Assembly: GCF_014356525.2 (NCBI RefSeq) | Contig: NC_052518.1 | Location: 13,222,201-13,286,200, forward strand | Direction of reading: 5' to 3' | Length of the DNA: 64,000 nucleotides | Origin: Nilaparvata lugens | Taxonomy: Eukaryota; Arthropoda; Insecta; Hemiptera; Delphacidae | Part shown: one piece after another, positions 46,241 through 58,863 of the stretch | Layout: each line of letters begins with the position of its first letter | Position numbering within the stretch: position 1 is the first letter of the stretch | Made by a program: the position numbers and the translations under genes | Notes under the pieces: model-generated | Database searches by the model: none | Seen by the model: only the letters and a program-made list of their open reading frames with translations | Told to the model about the DNA's origin: nothing

Positions 46241-46890
46241 TATAGGAAAACGTCTTCGCTCGCATCGAAGCAATATTTCTTGCAGCTAATTTCTACAACT
46301 GTGAGTACCGTGCTTTCCTGGTACAAGATATCGAGGTTTGTGGCTGGGCTAGCTTTTTTCGATGGAGAATATTTCCAACCTGGGAAAGGAACAGATGCGT
46401 TCAATCGTTTGGAACGAGCACGAATAGAAGAAGATATGACATTGCGGGAGGGAGCGCAGCGCATCATGAAAGATGATCAAGGCTCGAGGTTCGAGGTTCG
46501 GGGTGTAGATGGATGCACCGCGACAGCACATTAATTTCGAAAAGGAAGCACAAATCAGACGTCGCGACAATGGTCGACGTGTAAACAGGACTGAGTAGCG
46601 CAGCGTAGAGGAGAGGAGAAGAAAGCAAGCAAGCTTTCTCCGACATCTGTACAACCTCACACGTCTAATGGACCGGGGTGGGCTGCCATTAATTTCAACA
46701 TCGGGGATCTGTGGGGCGGCCTGGTCCCGAGCAAAGAAATGGATTTTGGAGCCCGCTTTTATTCCTGCTTCCTGATTGGGCTGTGCTGGCTGCGGGGAGG
46801 GGTCCGACATTTTTCTCCTTTTTATTTATCGCTGCTATCGACCCCACCTGGGGAACCCCTGTCCCTGCGGATGCGGGCATTTGTGTGCAT
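46241..46890. promoter_or_regulatory. GC-richer block, candidate promoter or exon, direction unknown
   Basis: The block shows raised CpG and open frames on both strands (46157-46534 plus; 46349-46810 minus, 153 codons). The minus frame is basic, proline-rich at its start and shows no recognisable domain. Overlapping open frames on both strands are expected in GC-rich DNA. No splice or start evidence decides between promoter and coding. Confidence 0.2.
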
Positions 46891-49800
46891 GTGTGTGTGC
46901 TATGCTACAACTGAGGTTTTCAATCGATCAACCTACATCACAACTATGTATCATCGCGGCATCGCTGTCTACATGATGTGTCCATTTAATTGTTAGATAT
47001 AGTTCTACTCGACCCCTTCCCCATCCTCAAACCTCCATCCTATTAATATGCTTCGGATTATCACCATTCCCCTCTCCTCATCGTCATCATCATACATGCA
47101 CGCACTCACGGTCTGCGTCGTAAATTTCACCTGCCGTTCTACATTCTGGGCATCTGCAGCACCTTAGTAAATTACCAACTCGCTGTACATCTTTATAGGT
47201 GAGGAGAAGAGACCACTACCACCCCTCCCCTCGCCAGCGGACCAGCGTATCACGTTCATCACAATTCGAATAATAGACGCCGACAAACCTTTTATACGGA
47301 TATTTTATTACGTAACGATGAAGGAAAAAAAAACAGTTTGCTTCAACGGTTATCGGGTGCCATCTCTCCTTTCTTTTTCTCAAGGCAATGATGACGGCCC
47401 ACCCAAGTTGAAGCGTTTCTATCACGTTCCAAGGTGAACATCCGCGTGGTCCACACTATAAACGAGTTGTAAGCTTTGATAAACTAATAGTCGTGGCCAG
47501 GCCTCATCATTTATTGTTGAAATACAGCCATCTTCCATGTTTGTAAAGCCCCTTCGAATTATGTGATAAATTGATTGGGGCTCACCATATACTCTACCTA
47601 ATAAGCGAAGTCATCCTGAAAAATATTGTTCACAATCGTTCATGTGGAGCTCCAGGAAAAGAAAATGAAATAATTCGTGTTGAGGATTCCAAAAGTAATT
47701 ATTAGTTTCACATTATTGAACTATGAATAAAAACCTGTAATTATTTGGATCTCTAAATACATCTCATCCCTCTGTTTGGAGATCTAATCATCAACTCTCA
47801 TCATGCAACATAAATCTTTGGAATTCAAAATTAACTATTTTTAATAAGAAAACACTCTTCGGATAATATATATGATTCTCTAAAGGATCTAGATAGATAA
47901 CAACGATTCTATAAGATTATTATATTGGTTGGAAAATAGTTTTTCAGTACTGAACGTGCGTAAAAAGCAGAACTGGATTTTGAGATGAATTCTCATGAAG
48001 TTCATTATTATCAATCAGCATAACACTACTTGTGAAGACCATATTATATTAAATTCCTGAATATTCATTTTCAGAGAAAAAATATAATTATGTAAATCTC
48101 AACTTCATGAATAAGTACATAAGAACATCTATAGATTGTTTTTCCTGTGCTAACAGATACACATTAACTAAAGATATAAGTTTGATTGAGAATCTTGCAA
48201 AACAGGAACTTGAAAAAATGGAACCAGAGTAAGTATATTACAAATTTTAGAAATATTGGAAAAATTAAATTGAACTAGCTGTTGATAAACTGTTCAATGA
48301 ACTGGAACTACATTGAGCTACTGTACGGAGTTTTAAGAACTTTGAAGCTAGCTGAAACAATAAAAAACAATTGAAATCCTAGAAAACAATGAAGCATCAT
48401 AGTGAGTACTAAATTGCACGTTCGAATAATGTGTTTTTCCGACTGGATTGCCTGAATAATGGAAGTCGAAGTCTGAATTGAATGAGCACTCAACTAGCCT
48501 ATATTATTGAACAAGGCAATTTCCAAGAAGCTATAGCTCAATATAATCACTGTGAATCAACTGATAATCTTCAAAAGTATTGTTAAATCTAAAATAAATA
48601 ACAATTGTTCATTTTCCAAGAGCTTGAACGATTGTGGTGAAATCGTCAGTGATAGTAGGCCTACATAATTACGAGAACAAACTAATCTCTGAAACAATGA
48701 GACGGTAACCAATATTTTTTGTTGGTGAAAATCTGATTTTTTCATTTATGAATAACTGAAATCCCAAGTGATAAATCAAGCGAGAAATTGGATGACTGTG
48801 CTTGTTTTCAAATCTTCATGGATTGAAGATTTAACTATATTAAAATGGGTTCTAACTATTAATATGGAAGTTCTTTAACTACATTAAATTTAGTTTTCGC
48901 ACATCTATATCATCATCTCTATTTAATGAATTCCTGAAATTATTAATAATGCAGCATGAACGGTAGATTATTGAGTGGTGAATCTTGAAGTATGACTAAG
49001 CAGACTTTATATGCACATTTTCATATTCTACTTAATTTACTAATTAACTTTAAAAGTTATTGTGGAAAACATTACAAGAGTTGACCATTACATTGAATCA
49101 GAGACAAGCAATATATTTATGTATGATTATCCTTTCTCTATGATTGAATGTTACTTGTACCAACACTTTCAGTAGGTAAAGTTCTCAGTTTGTCAAGTTT
49201 TTAGTTAGACCCTTGTGGAGCAATATAGGGTACCTGCTATTTTACGTAGAAAATCAATAATTGAATCCAATTCCTTTCAAAATTCATATTCGAATATATA
49301 CCATATTCAAATCATATCATTTACATTTTGTAGAGTAATTCTTCAATTACGTTCATCGGTCTGTGAACCACCTATCATTGATAGGTTTTATTCGGGCATG
49401 TTGGATAAAATAACATGATTACTCTTGACACCTATCTATATTAAAAATAGGTTGAGTCGCTGAAAACCAACCAAAGGAAAACAAAGGATCGACTTTGAGC
49501 TATATTTTTCTGATGTACATGAATTCCAATAATATCCAATGTCTTATGCTTATCAACATATTATGACGATATAGACCAATTGATTGGTTTTGATTTCACT
49601 TTTTCCATCTGGACCATTAATCCATCTACTTCTAATCTATAACAATTTGCAAATATCATCTGGGATACTTTGGGATCTGATATCTGTTTATAGATTGCGA
49701 GCTATTGGATCAAGAGCTCTTGGATATCTGGTATTTGTGTATTTGTTATAACAAGAGATGAAAGATCAAAAAAATAAAAGATTGAGAGATGAAACATGAA

Positions 49801-50219
49801 AGAACTTCATTATGATGATGGAATTCGTACCTATTTATCCCACTATTCGATATGTACCAGAAGAGATACCATTAGCTAGCTGCAAGAAAGCACCAAAAAG
49901 ATGCTGAATCGTCTATGTGATCACGAAGTTTCTCACGTGGCACCTTAAATGTCAAGAATATGTTTTATTGCGTTGGGTGAAGGATCCGTGTAAGCTACAG
50001 AATTTTGACCATAAAGCGACAGAGTTGAATAGACCTGATGTTGAGCTATTTTACGAAAATGCAAGTCAGAATAGAAGGTATTAGTTACTATTTGCAAGCC
50101 GAGTTTTGAAAAGGCGCATTCACTGAGATGGTCGGCACTAAATCACTCACTGGATCACCACACAACTTCGGCAACAGAATGCTACAGGCCATCTTCAATA
50201 TAGAACATCGATTCACGTT
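46891..50219. other. AT-rich stretch, nothing recognised
   Basis: No gene is recognised. 47100-47450 is slightly richer in CpG. The open frames at 47216, 48308, 48557 and 49215 show no domain. At 49178 there is the short Helitron-like phrase noted with the 43-44 kb pieces. Confidence 0.35.
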
Positions 50220-50670
50220 GATCTTTGATCTAGCCTACGATAGTATCCACCTGCATAGTGCAGCATTGTAGGTGTGCGCTCCGCACAAAGTAACAAAAGC
50301 AACCGCAAGAAGTTAGGCTAGAAGTTTCGCCCAGGGAGAATAGGGAAGACACTGACTCCCTGTGGTCAAGGTGCGCTCTTCGCTTGTTGTGACAAGTCCG
50401 CTTATCCCGCCCGCAGCAAACCGTGTTCATCTCTTGCCGACCGCTTTGTTATGTCATGTCAAAATAGAGGCCATGCCTTCAAAAGCTTTCTACAATTCGG
50501 TGGTTTGACTTTTGCCGCCGCTCACAGGTACAAAGGGGCGGGCATATCAATCGTGACACACAGACCACACAACATGACTCACAAATATCACCCAAATCCT
50601 CGCATATCGTACCACCAAACGCCTCCCAACAATAATACCGCGTTCCCCGGTAGCCCACACACTACAATCT
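50220..50670. promoter_or_regulatory. GC-richer block, possible promoter
   Basis: CpG-rich sequence with words such as 'gaccgctttgttatgtcatg' and short overlapping open frames on both strands without domains. The call rests on composition alone. Confidence 0.2.
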
Positions 50671-50937
50671 AAATAAAAGCTAATCGTTAAAGCACACTAA
50701 ATAAAATGTAAATAAAGCTAGAAAACTAATCGGAAAACTGCATTGGGCATCATACAGTAGCAATGTAGATAGAAAAGGAAGCATAATATATTGCAAAATA
50801 TAATCAGAATCTCTACAGCGGAATGGACCCCTCTGGTTCGTGGCTGTGATCGAGGTAAGCTAAGCTTGCCAACTTAACCTAAACCATCCACCGATTTATG
50901 CGTGCAAACTTTGTCTCTTTTTTACTATTTTCGTTTT

Positions 50938-51400
50938 CAGTTCTTCTAACACGAACTGCTGTTTATGTTTTGAACGAATTGAATGGATTTAGAGAAATTG
51001 ATAGCACAGACGATAGGAAGGTAGGACGTAGAAGCAGGATAGATATTGAAATGAGGGATGAAATAGATGTATAGGAAACGGGGAAAGGATAAGATATAAC
51101 TTACTGGAAGCACAAGATAAGATGTATAAAATATAGGCAATATACATTTTCAACGCTGCATATTTGGAATCAATTATAATATGGGGCGATGAAGATGAGA
51201 TTTCGCGGTGATGATTGACAATGTGTTGTCCGGGAGACCACATGCAGAATATCGTCGGAGGAAGCTGAATTCAGCGATTTTTGTGATAAAAAATTTAAGA
51301 TTATTGAATTTTCATAGATTGAAAAACTGTATACCATGCATTATTCCATTCTCTGATTTCTTATGAAGTAGTATTCTAGGGAAATTCTGTCGAATCAATC
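50938..51400 (-). repeat. Inverted duplication, copy A (partner at 53920-54380)
   Basis: The complement of this segment matches 53920-54380 with perhaps 85 percent identity over about 450 bp. Shared words include 'aagaaatcagagaatggaat', 'tcgctgaattcagcttcctc', 'tgtggtctcccggacaa' and 'ttatcttgtgcttc'. Open frames in the two copies are not equivalent, which argues for a non-coding repeat. No terminal structure or target duplication was found. Confidence 0.8.
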
Positions 51401-51685
51401 CAGAAGATATCTGGATATTATCTGAATAAACTGATAATCTGAATATTATTCAGATTACAAAAATGAGCGGAGAGAACGAGGACAAGCTGCCGTTCATATT
51501 AAAGTGCTAGAAATTCCACCACTTCCCAGCCTTTTCATGTTTTGAATGTATTTGTCTTATTGGAAAGAATACTAGGCTATAATAGTATGATACATTCATA
51601 TGAAACACATATGAATACACTCATATGAAACAAATATATACATTCATATTATTTGTAGCACATAACAGAAGACACTTTAAAGTTT

Positions 51686-51860
51686 GTAATATAAATTAAA
51701 ACAGGAGACACAAGATATAAATAGATTGAAAACACTTGAAAACTTACATTAGAAATGGGGAAATTTTCGGAGACTGAGTCTCCTTCCTCAACCGAGCAGA
51801 CTCGGTCTATAATTCACAAATCTATTTATATCTTGTGTCTCCTGTTTTAATTTATATTAC
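51686..51860. repeat. 175-bp palindromic element with 42-bp perfect arms
   Basis: gtaatataaattaaaacagg ... atagatt and its exact complement surround about 90 bp. The centre contains two smaller hairpins, ggagac-tga-gtctcc and accgag-cag-actcggt. Form is that of a MITE or foldback. Confidence 0.8.
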
Positions 51861-52617
51861 ATTCATATTATGATATAAATATATACATCCATATGAAATA
51901 CGAGATGAACAGCGTAGAACAACACTATATGCTAAGGGGGATAAAAGTTTAGGTTTTCATCACTATTATGCCTTACCTGATACATGAAGGGGCTGGAGTA
52001 GAAAAAATTAGAATTGAAGAGAGAGCTGGTGAAGCATGCTTCAATTCCATTTTCTAATTCAACGATAATTTCGCCGGCAACAGATAATCGACTTAGTAGG
52101 AAATCTGTATTTTAGTAACGATTTGACAAATCCTCATACACCTTTCACAGAAGGTCAATGGATGAAAATTAAACTAAACTAAACTAATAACTTAAAAAAA
52201 ATTATTCTTCATATCATCCGATAATAGATCTAATCTCTTCAATCATTTAGGCTCGATTTTAATGAATTTTGATTTCATTGAAGTTCTCCATATCATTATT
52301 ATTCGTGAAGATAAAATGTCAGGTTGTGAGTGAAGAAACTATTTCCCTCAGATATAAGCTATGATATAAAATTAATAAAAACTATATATATAAAACAATA
52401 TTACTTTGAAGACAATCAAACTGAAGAAGTGTTGTGAAAAAGAAACTCGTTAAAAAATATAATTTTAAAAAAACATAAACCTCTAATTCAAAATTATATT
52501 ATCAACTAGAATGAAAGGAATTTGAATGAAAGGAAAAGTTACAGATTTGACTATTTGTTGAGAAATGTAGAGGCAATGCAAATGATAAATGGATGAAAAG
52601 ATAATCATCGAACAGAG
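51861..52617. other. AT-rich stretch, nothing recognised
   Basis: No gene or repeat structure is seen. Confidence 0.3.
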
Positions 52618-52845
52618 CAATGAATGAAATGCTGGACCAATCACAAACAAGATTCCACTCGGTTCACTCCTACAAATTTCTCTAAGCTCCGCCTCCTCCC
52701 TCCTGATTGGTGAACAATGTGTTTCTGAATTTAGCCAGTAGGTGGCAGCATGTATTAGGAAAATCATAAACTTCACCTTCTCTTTTCTGATTGATCAACA
52801 ATATATTTTTAAATAAAACCGGTAGGTGGCAGTATGTACTAGGTA
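52618..52845. repeat. Tandem repeat of the ccaatcagg family, reverse orientation
   Basis: The complement of ctccgcctcctccctcctga ttgg matches the array at 29645. Here two units of about 86 bp share 'ctgattgRt.aacaat.t.ttt' and 'aggtggcagYatgta'. Minus-strand open frames at 52483 and 52682 reflect the repeat and contain similar peptides for that reason. Confidence 0.65.
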
Positions 52846-53919
52846 ATGTGAGATTCTTTCTCTTTTGTAGATGGCTGTTGACATTTGTCATGTAGTCAGG
52901 AATGTCAACAGATCCTTTGGATTTCATTAAATATGCATTCAAAGATTAATTTGGATTTTGTGAATGCTTTATTCAAAAATTTACAATCTGTTTGAGGACA
53001 AAACATATTCAAAATCATTTCATCTCTAATCATCATCCAATGACCACCTATTAAAAGGTCACTGCATTACTATTTCAACTGATAATACACATTCCACAAT
53101 CTCAATACACTTTGTGTACGAATCTCTATTGAATCACACAAAACATATAAAGATTAAGTGGAAAACTAGTCTGATGTTTTTGCAGAAGAATCAAAGCTGG
53201 ACAAATAATTGACAATTTGCCTATGAACAGTTCGCACCAATGCTTCAAGAATGGAGCATATTATGTTGGTAGTCCTAAAATGAGCAGGAAAAGAATGGGT
53301 CCCTCTAAAAATATCTACATTCTACCAACGTTTTTACACTGAAACATCACTTAATGAAATTTTGTCAGTTGCAACGTTTTTAGAGGGACCCATTCACAGA
53401 TGATTTATTAATGATTTACTAATTAGGGAGAGAATACTAATTGAAGGGTTCGACTGTTTTTCCTCTCCCACTATTATTTATTTATTATTTGAATAATAAG
53501 AGATTCTGTACATATGGATGAATAAGTGATCAATGACCTGACAGAAAATCAAAAGCCAGGAAAATGGTTGAATGGGAACATAGATTGAAATATGAATAAT
53601 AGTAGTTGGTGATTATGATGGTGAATATGGCTATTCATAAAAACTAAAAGAATCCTAAAATCATTTGTTCAGTTCCAAGGAGGCTTAAGTGATTCCCAAT
53701 ATATTCTACTGGATACATCAGCAAAAACGTTTATCAATAGGATGGATTGTGATCAGTATTAATCCAATTAATCCTAGTGTTACCATATGGTCACAATAAA
53801 CAAGCAGTGGGAAAATGGGTGAGTTTTATGTGTGATCAGTTCCTTTATTGAGTTTTATAAGAGATTTATGTTTTGTTCCACATTATGGTTTTCATTGAGA
53901 TTCTTTTTTACAAAACTTC
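52846..53919. other. AT-rich stretch with a small inverted-repeat element
   Basis: A 103-bp element at 53293-53395 has 19-bp perfect inverted ends (gaatgggtccctctaaaaa and complement). Otherwise nothing is seen. Confidence 0.5.
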
Positions 53920-54380
53920 ATCATTCTGACTATCCCCAGAATGCTACTCCATAAGAAATCAGAGAATGGAATAATTCATGATAAACATTTTTTTTTTAAA
54001 TTATGAAAAATCAATAGAGATATTGTGTTTTCTTATTACAAAAATCGCTGAATTCAGCTTCCTCCGAGGATATTCTACATGTGGTCTCCCGGACAATAAA
54101 TTGTCAATCATCACCATTAAATCTAATGTTGATCGTCTCATATTATGATTGATTCCAAAAATGCAACGTTACAAATGTATATTGCCTATACCTCTTATCT
54201 TCTTATCTTGTGCTTCTAGTAAATTATATATTATTCTCTTCCCCGTTTCCTATCCATCTATTCTATCCCTCATTTCATCATCTATCCCGCTTCTACTTCC
54301 TACCTACCTATCGTCTGTGCTGTCAATTTCTCTAACTTCAATCAATGCATTTTTTTCTGTTCTACGCAGAAGAAGGTATT
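53920..54380 (+). repeat. Inverted duplication, copy B (partner at 50938-51400)
   Basis: See copy A. This copy reads in the plus direction from 'cagaatgctactccataaga' through 'ttccccgtttcctatccatc' to 'gtctgtgctgtcaatttctc'. The frame at 54149-54403 is not conserved in copy A. Confidence 0.8.
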
Positions 54381-55455
54381 ATGCAAAAGTATCAATAGAA
54401 TGATCGAGAGAACAGTAAACCTATAATACACTTGCTCCACTCGCCTGTGCATAAATCTAGTTCAGCCTTTTAATGCTTGAGAACGCCAAAGACCGTTTGA
54501 AAAATGAATTTTAGCGCATATAAATTATTTTGTATATATTTCTCAGTTAAAAGGGCGTTTGTCAGGCTCGTCCAATTTCAATTTATTATATTATTTATTT
54601 TCATAGATTTTAAGGTTTATTGGATTGATGAATAGATTTGATAAAATGCATATATTCTTCCCCTGAGTGTGATGATCACAAGCTCTAGACTATAGTGCAT
54701 GGCTAAAGACCTCTCACAAGTTGGTAATTGCAATAGCTAATTGCAAATATTACATAGATAATTTACAAAATGTTAATTACAAACTGCCCAGAGGTCCTCA
54801 GCCATGAAATGAACTGAAGTGTGTGGGAAATTACATTTCAAACATTTAAACTCGCCGTGTAATTATTGGTCAGTAGGAGAAATTCTATCAATTTAAAGCC
54901 TCTATAGATTGGGATGGGCAACATCAGCTAATGAACATTTCTCAGAAAGTAACTATTTTAGTTGTAGGAAGACATTTTTTTCTGATAATGTCCATGTCCT
55001 CATATATAATTATAACTTCTAACTTATGCATGAGTGAGGAATGATAGAAATATGTTAAATGAAAAGGTATTGAAAACTTGAAAAAGAACTAGCTTATCTA
55101 AGTTCCAGACTTGAAAGAATTTGTCTGCAATAATGTGGTTTGGCTTCGAAAAATAAGCAATGGATATAAAACTTAAGTTTCTCAAAGATATTCTATCTGT
55201 TTTTTCAAACCAGGTGAGAATACTGCATTTTGAATGGATTTCTCATTTGTTTTTTGCTAAGAATGTATGACTGATGATTGGGATGAGATGATAGAGTTAT
55301 GATAAATAAATCAATTCATTTCCTCAATCAACTAAAATAGCTCATAACTTCAATAAGATTCAGAAAAAAGAATTAAGTAATTGATTGTTCTGTCAACGCT
55401 AGTGAACGCGTATTGTTGAGAAGCAAAGATGCTCGGGGAAAATAGTATCTCACTC
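54381..55455. other. AT-rich stretch, nothing recognised
   Basis: No gene or structured repeat is seen. Confidence 0.3.
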
Positions 55456-55520
55456 CATCACACTCTCTCTCTCTCTCTGACTCACCCGCTCTCTCACTCT
55501 CTGTCTCTCTTCCTCGCTAT
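55456..55520. repeat. (ct)n-rich microsatellite
   Basis: ctctctctctctctctga then ctctctcactctctgtctct; an interrupted CT tract that gives a short leucine/serine-rich open frame. Confidence 0.85.
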
Positions 55521-55849
55521 CAGTGTTATTCCAGTGCTCGTCCCGTCTTCTTGGGGTTCTTATTCTATATCCGCAGCCCCTCCCCTTCCCAAAGATCCAA
55601 GCCAAACAAAGCGTAGATGACAGCCATGAAAATCATGTTCCCAACTAGAAAGAATTTAATTTTCGCACCAGTAATTTAGTTTCATTTTTGGGAGAAGGCT
55701 AGTTCAGCTGTCATTTCCGAGTCAAATTATTTTACTTTGTCCATCACAGATGTAATGGTGCCTTAATAATCGGCTGACTTTTGTTAAAAGCGAGTGACAC
55801 GAAAAATGCAGGTATAATGATTATTTGAAAGACAAGTGAGGAGAAGCCT

Positions 55850-56320
55850 CGCTGGGTTTCATAGAGATAAAGATCGGTTTAGTGACAAGTTTTGGAGGAG
55901 AGACGTGTGACGAATGGCTGGGATGAATGTTTGTTTGTGATGCTTTGTGTTGTTGGTGGATGTGGTTTCGCACGACCGTAACTCACAAAGCGGCAGGATA
56001 CAATGTTGTGAGTGCAATTTAGTCAGCCTTGTTAGGTGGTTTGGTGGTTGGCTTGAGAGGGATGCGATTGTGTTTTGTAGTTTTTGTGTCGATTTGGGAT
56101 CGGTGAAGGGCATGACGACGTCCACGAGACGACTTGCAAGTTGAAAAAGCCACTCTACAACAAAGGCCGACGAGAGAAAAGGCGTGGGCGAGCAGGAGGG
56201 TGAAGGTGTCGCGAAGGAAGAAGAGTCAAGTCAAAACAACCCCCTGCTGCTGGTATAGCACGCTCTCTTCCTTTGTTTGAGCCCTGGTAATCGCCTCAGC
56301 ATTAGCTGGGAGACCGATCA
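55850..56320. promoter_or_regulatory. GC-richer block, possible promoter
   Basis: CpG-rich with overlapping short frames on both strands (55859-56125 minus; 55947-56144 plus) and no domain. Similar in character to the blocks at 33.4 and 46.2 kb. Composition only. Confidence 0.2.
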
Positions 56321-56755
56321 TCTTGCCTTTCTCACCTGATTTCCGATCTCTGACCACCATCAATCTGCTTTGATTATGTATAGACAACACTACGACAACT
56401 ACACTTAATTTCTTGTACCCTAGCATAACTAACACTCTGGAACCTATTTGGTTTGGACCGTAATCGTAATTATGTTTCTCGTCAAGCACTGAACTAAATT
56501 ACCACTGCCATTGTGTAGCCACGTAATTATTGTTGCTGAACGTCAAATTTATATCTTCACTGTGAGGCTCAACGATTTTTACACTCTATATTACTATATT
56601 AGAAATTTTATTTTTGGTGTCGTGGAAACAATAGGCTATTTTGAGAGTTCATTAAACTTTTTTTTACAATATTAAATTGATAATATAACTTCTTTTGTCC
56701 TGGACAATTTTTTTTTTTGTTAGTTTTCATTGCAGAACTCTATTGCTTCAACGCC
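56321..56755. other. AT-rich stretch, nothing recognised
   Basis: No gene or repeat structure is seen; the minus frame ending at 56226 has no domain. Confidence 0.3.
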
Positions 56756-56758
56756 TTA

Positions 56759-56925
56759 AGGTGCGTACAGATTTACGCACCGCGAACATGAGCAATTCAC
56801 TTTTAATCAGCTGATGCCAAGCTTTTTATATCTATATCTTATACCGTTTCTGTAAAAATACAGATATAGTCAGCTGATTAAAAGTGAATTGCTAATGTTC
56901 GCGGCGTGTATATCTGTACGCACCT
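56759..56925. mobile_element. 167-bp MITE with TTA target duplication
   Basis: The inverted arms (aggtgcgtacagatttacgc ... caattcacttttaatcagct and complement, about 57 bp) differ at a few bases. TTA lies at 56756-56758 and 56926-56928, so a PIF/Harbinger-type enzyme is likely. No coding sequence. Confidence 0.85.
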
Positions 56926-56928
56926 TTA

Positions 56929-57757
56929 TATTTCAATCCTATTATTTTATTATATTCATCAATAATATCTATTTCCATCATATTTTTTAGTATGTGATTA
57001 CTGTTTTCGAAATCTTATATCAGCTTTTGAAACTCAAAATTTAGAACTCATTTGATTTCTTGTTTCCAATATTGAACTTATAATTTTCGCATAATAATAC
57101 CCCATTTATGGATCACGTGGGGCAAATAATCGCATATAAAGATTCATTTTTCTACTCATTTCAATGTTTGCTAATTTCAATTTTTAGAAAAATCGTTGGA
57201 GAATGATTACTAAGCATTCATTTAGAAATTTCCATCAAAAATAATCAGGGAAAAGAGCTTTGTAGTTGAAATGTCTTTTGTTTTCCATGTTGTTGATTTG
57301 AAAAAAGTTGGATGAATTAATAACCATATACTATAATTATGATTGAATCAAATATTGCCCTTTAGTGTAGCTTCAGCAAAGTATCAAGCTCTTGGGGTGA
57401 TTATGTCGTGATAAGGGTTGCTTGGATTCTGAATAAAAAATTTAAATGTGACAAGGATATTTTACTTGAAAAAATATTCGAATTAGATTGATGAATATAA
57501 TAATGTTTTTATTAAAGGAGTTCAAATAGATTGACTATGATTTCAAAAGAAATTATAAAATAGCTCTATATTACTTCTTGGATATTACTATATCATATCG
57601 CTGTCACTAGGCGTCAAATCTTCAGAAGAGTTGAAAACAATAAGAAAAAATCAAGGACAAATATATCGTTCCTTGTTGATCCAATTGATAATATCACAAA
57701 TTTACAAGTATAATCGACGCACTGCAGCATTTTGAGAGCTGTACAATGAAGTTTTTT
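56929..57757. other. AT-rich stretch, nothing recognised
   Basis: No gene or repeat structure is seen. Confidence 0.3.
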
Positions 57758-58000
57758 GCTGATGGTGATGCCCACATAAGCGCTAGGCTTGTGCGTGGTT
57801 AATGAGGCGGATGGTAATGAGAGATGAATGGACCTACAGCTTTAGGTGGGTTCCGAACCACCAGGAAGTGATTTTACAACTCATGAATCATATTCAGAGG
57901 AGTTGGCTGAAGCGGTCAATCTTCCAACGGGAGTAGCAGGCGCATGATTCTTTACTTAGCTAAGCGATAACTTAGCGGAAACCACTAAGTCAAACAGCTC
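57758..58000 (-). repeat. tRNA-derived SINE copy, most complete
   Basis: Plus-strand view: tgatgcccacataagcgcta, ggcttgtgcgtgg, gatggtaatgagagatgaat, ggtgggttccgaaccaccag, gtgattttacaactcatgaa, ending in a tRNA-like head near 57940-58000. Comparing it with 61486-61930 shows the whole order of the family. On the minus strand it would be transcribed toward lower coordinates. Confidence 0.7.
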
Positions 58001-58863
58001 TTATTCATTAAGAACAGGCCTATCTCTCAAAATTAATGTTTGATTTAAAGAGTTGAGATTCAATCATTCTAATAAAAAAGTCAGCTTCATTTTCATGAGA
58101 TGGTAGCATTTTTTTAGGGTTAGAGAAAATCAATTTGAGGGTTTCATCTTGAGGACATGCTCACACTTCAGCGATGTGGTGACTGTGCTAGGCTACTCTT
58201 ATACAAATCAATTGTGAATGTTAGAGTATGCAAGCGAAGTGTGGAATCCTTATCATTATTTACAGATTCACCTTCTAGATTGTTTGCAAAACTAATTTTT
58301 GATATTATAAAAAGCACAGAGTTATCTGCCCCTTTGATTAACTAATCATTCCCTCAGAAGTATGTTCAATATTAGATCACTGAAAGTAAGACGTGGTGTC
58401 AAATTACTTGTTTTCTGTACAATTTGTTGAATAATGGAATTGATTCTTTCAACCTGCTTTCTAAAATAAACTATAGATTAAAACCATTGCTCGATGTTCT
58501 GGATTTTCATTTCATGTATTTCTCGCTCCAGAACGGTAAGCCAATATAACTTTCCTCTAAGTAGAGCTCAAAGAATTTTCAATAGTTTTTCCGAGCACTT
58601 GGATATCTTCTGGTTCTCCCCTTCCTGATTCCCAAGGATTTCATATGATTTAGTCGAGTAGTATGTGGTCCATCATTTGGTGAGTGATTAGGGCTTGGAG
58701 TTGATTATCCTCATATTTATGTGGTAGTACATTACACAGACATTCCTCTTTTGTCTAGTGATAATTAAACTTTACTATAAAGTATTATTGTTCATTGGTT
58801 CGTGTATTGGATTGCGCATCTTTCATATTGAATTCAGTTACTGTATTTTTATTTTCTTATATA
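58001..58863. other. AT-rich stretch, nothing recognised
   Basis: No gene or repeat structure is seen; the open frame at 58157-58345 has no domain. Confidence 0.3.

Noticed and set aside
46349..46810. 153-codon open frame on the minus strand as a host gene
   Set aside because: It lies in GC-rich sequence with overlapping open frames on both strands, has no recognisable domain and no supporting start or splice signals.
54149..54403. Coding gene in the inverted duplication
   Set aside because: The partner copy at 50938-51400 does not keep the same frame, so coding constraint is not supported.
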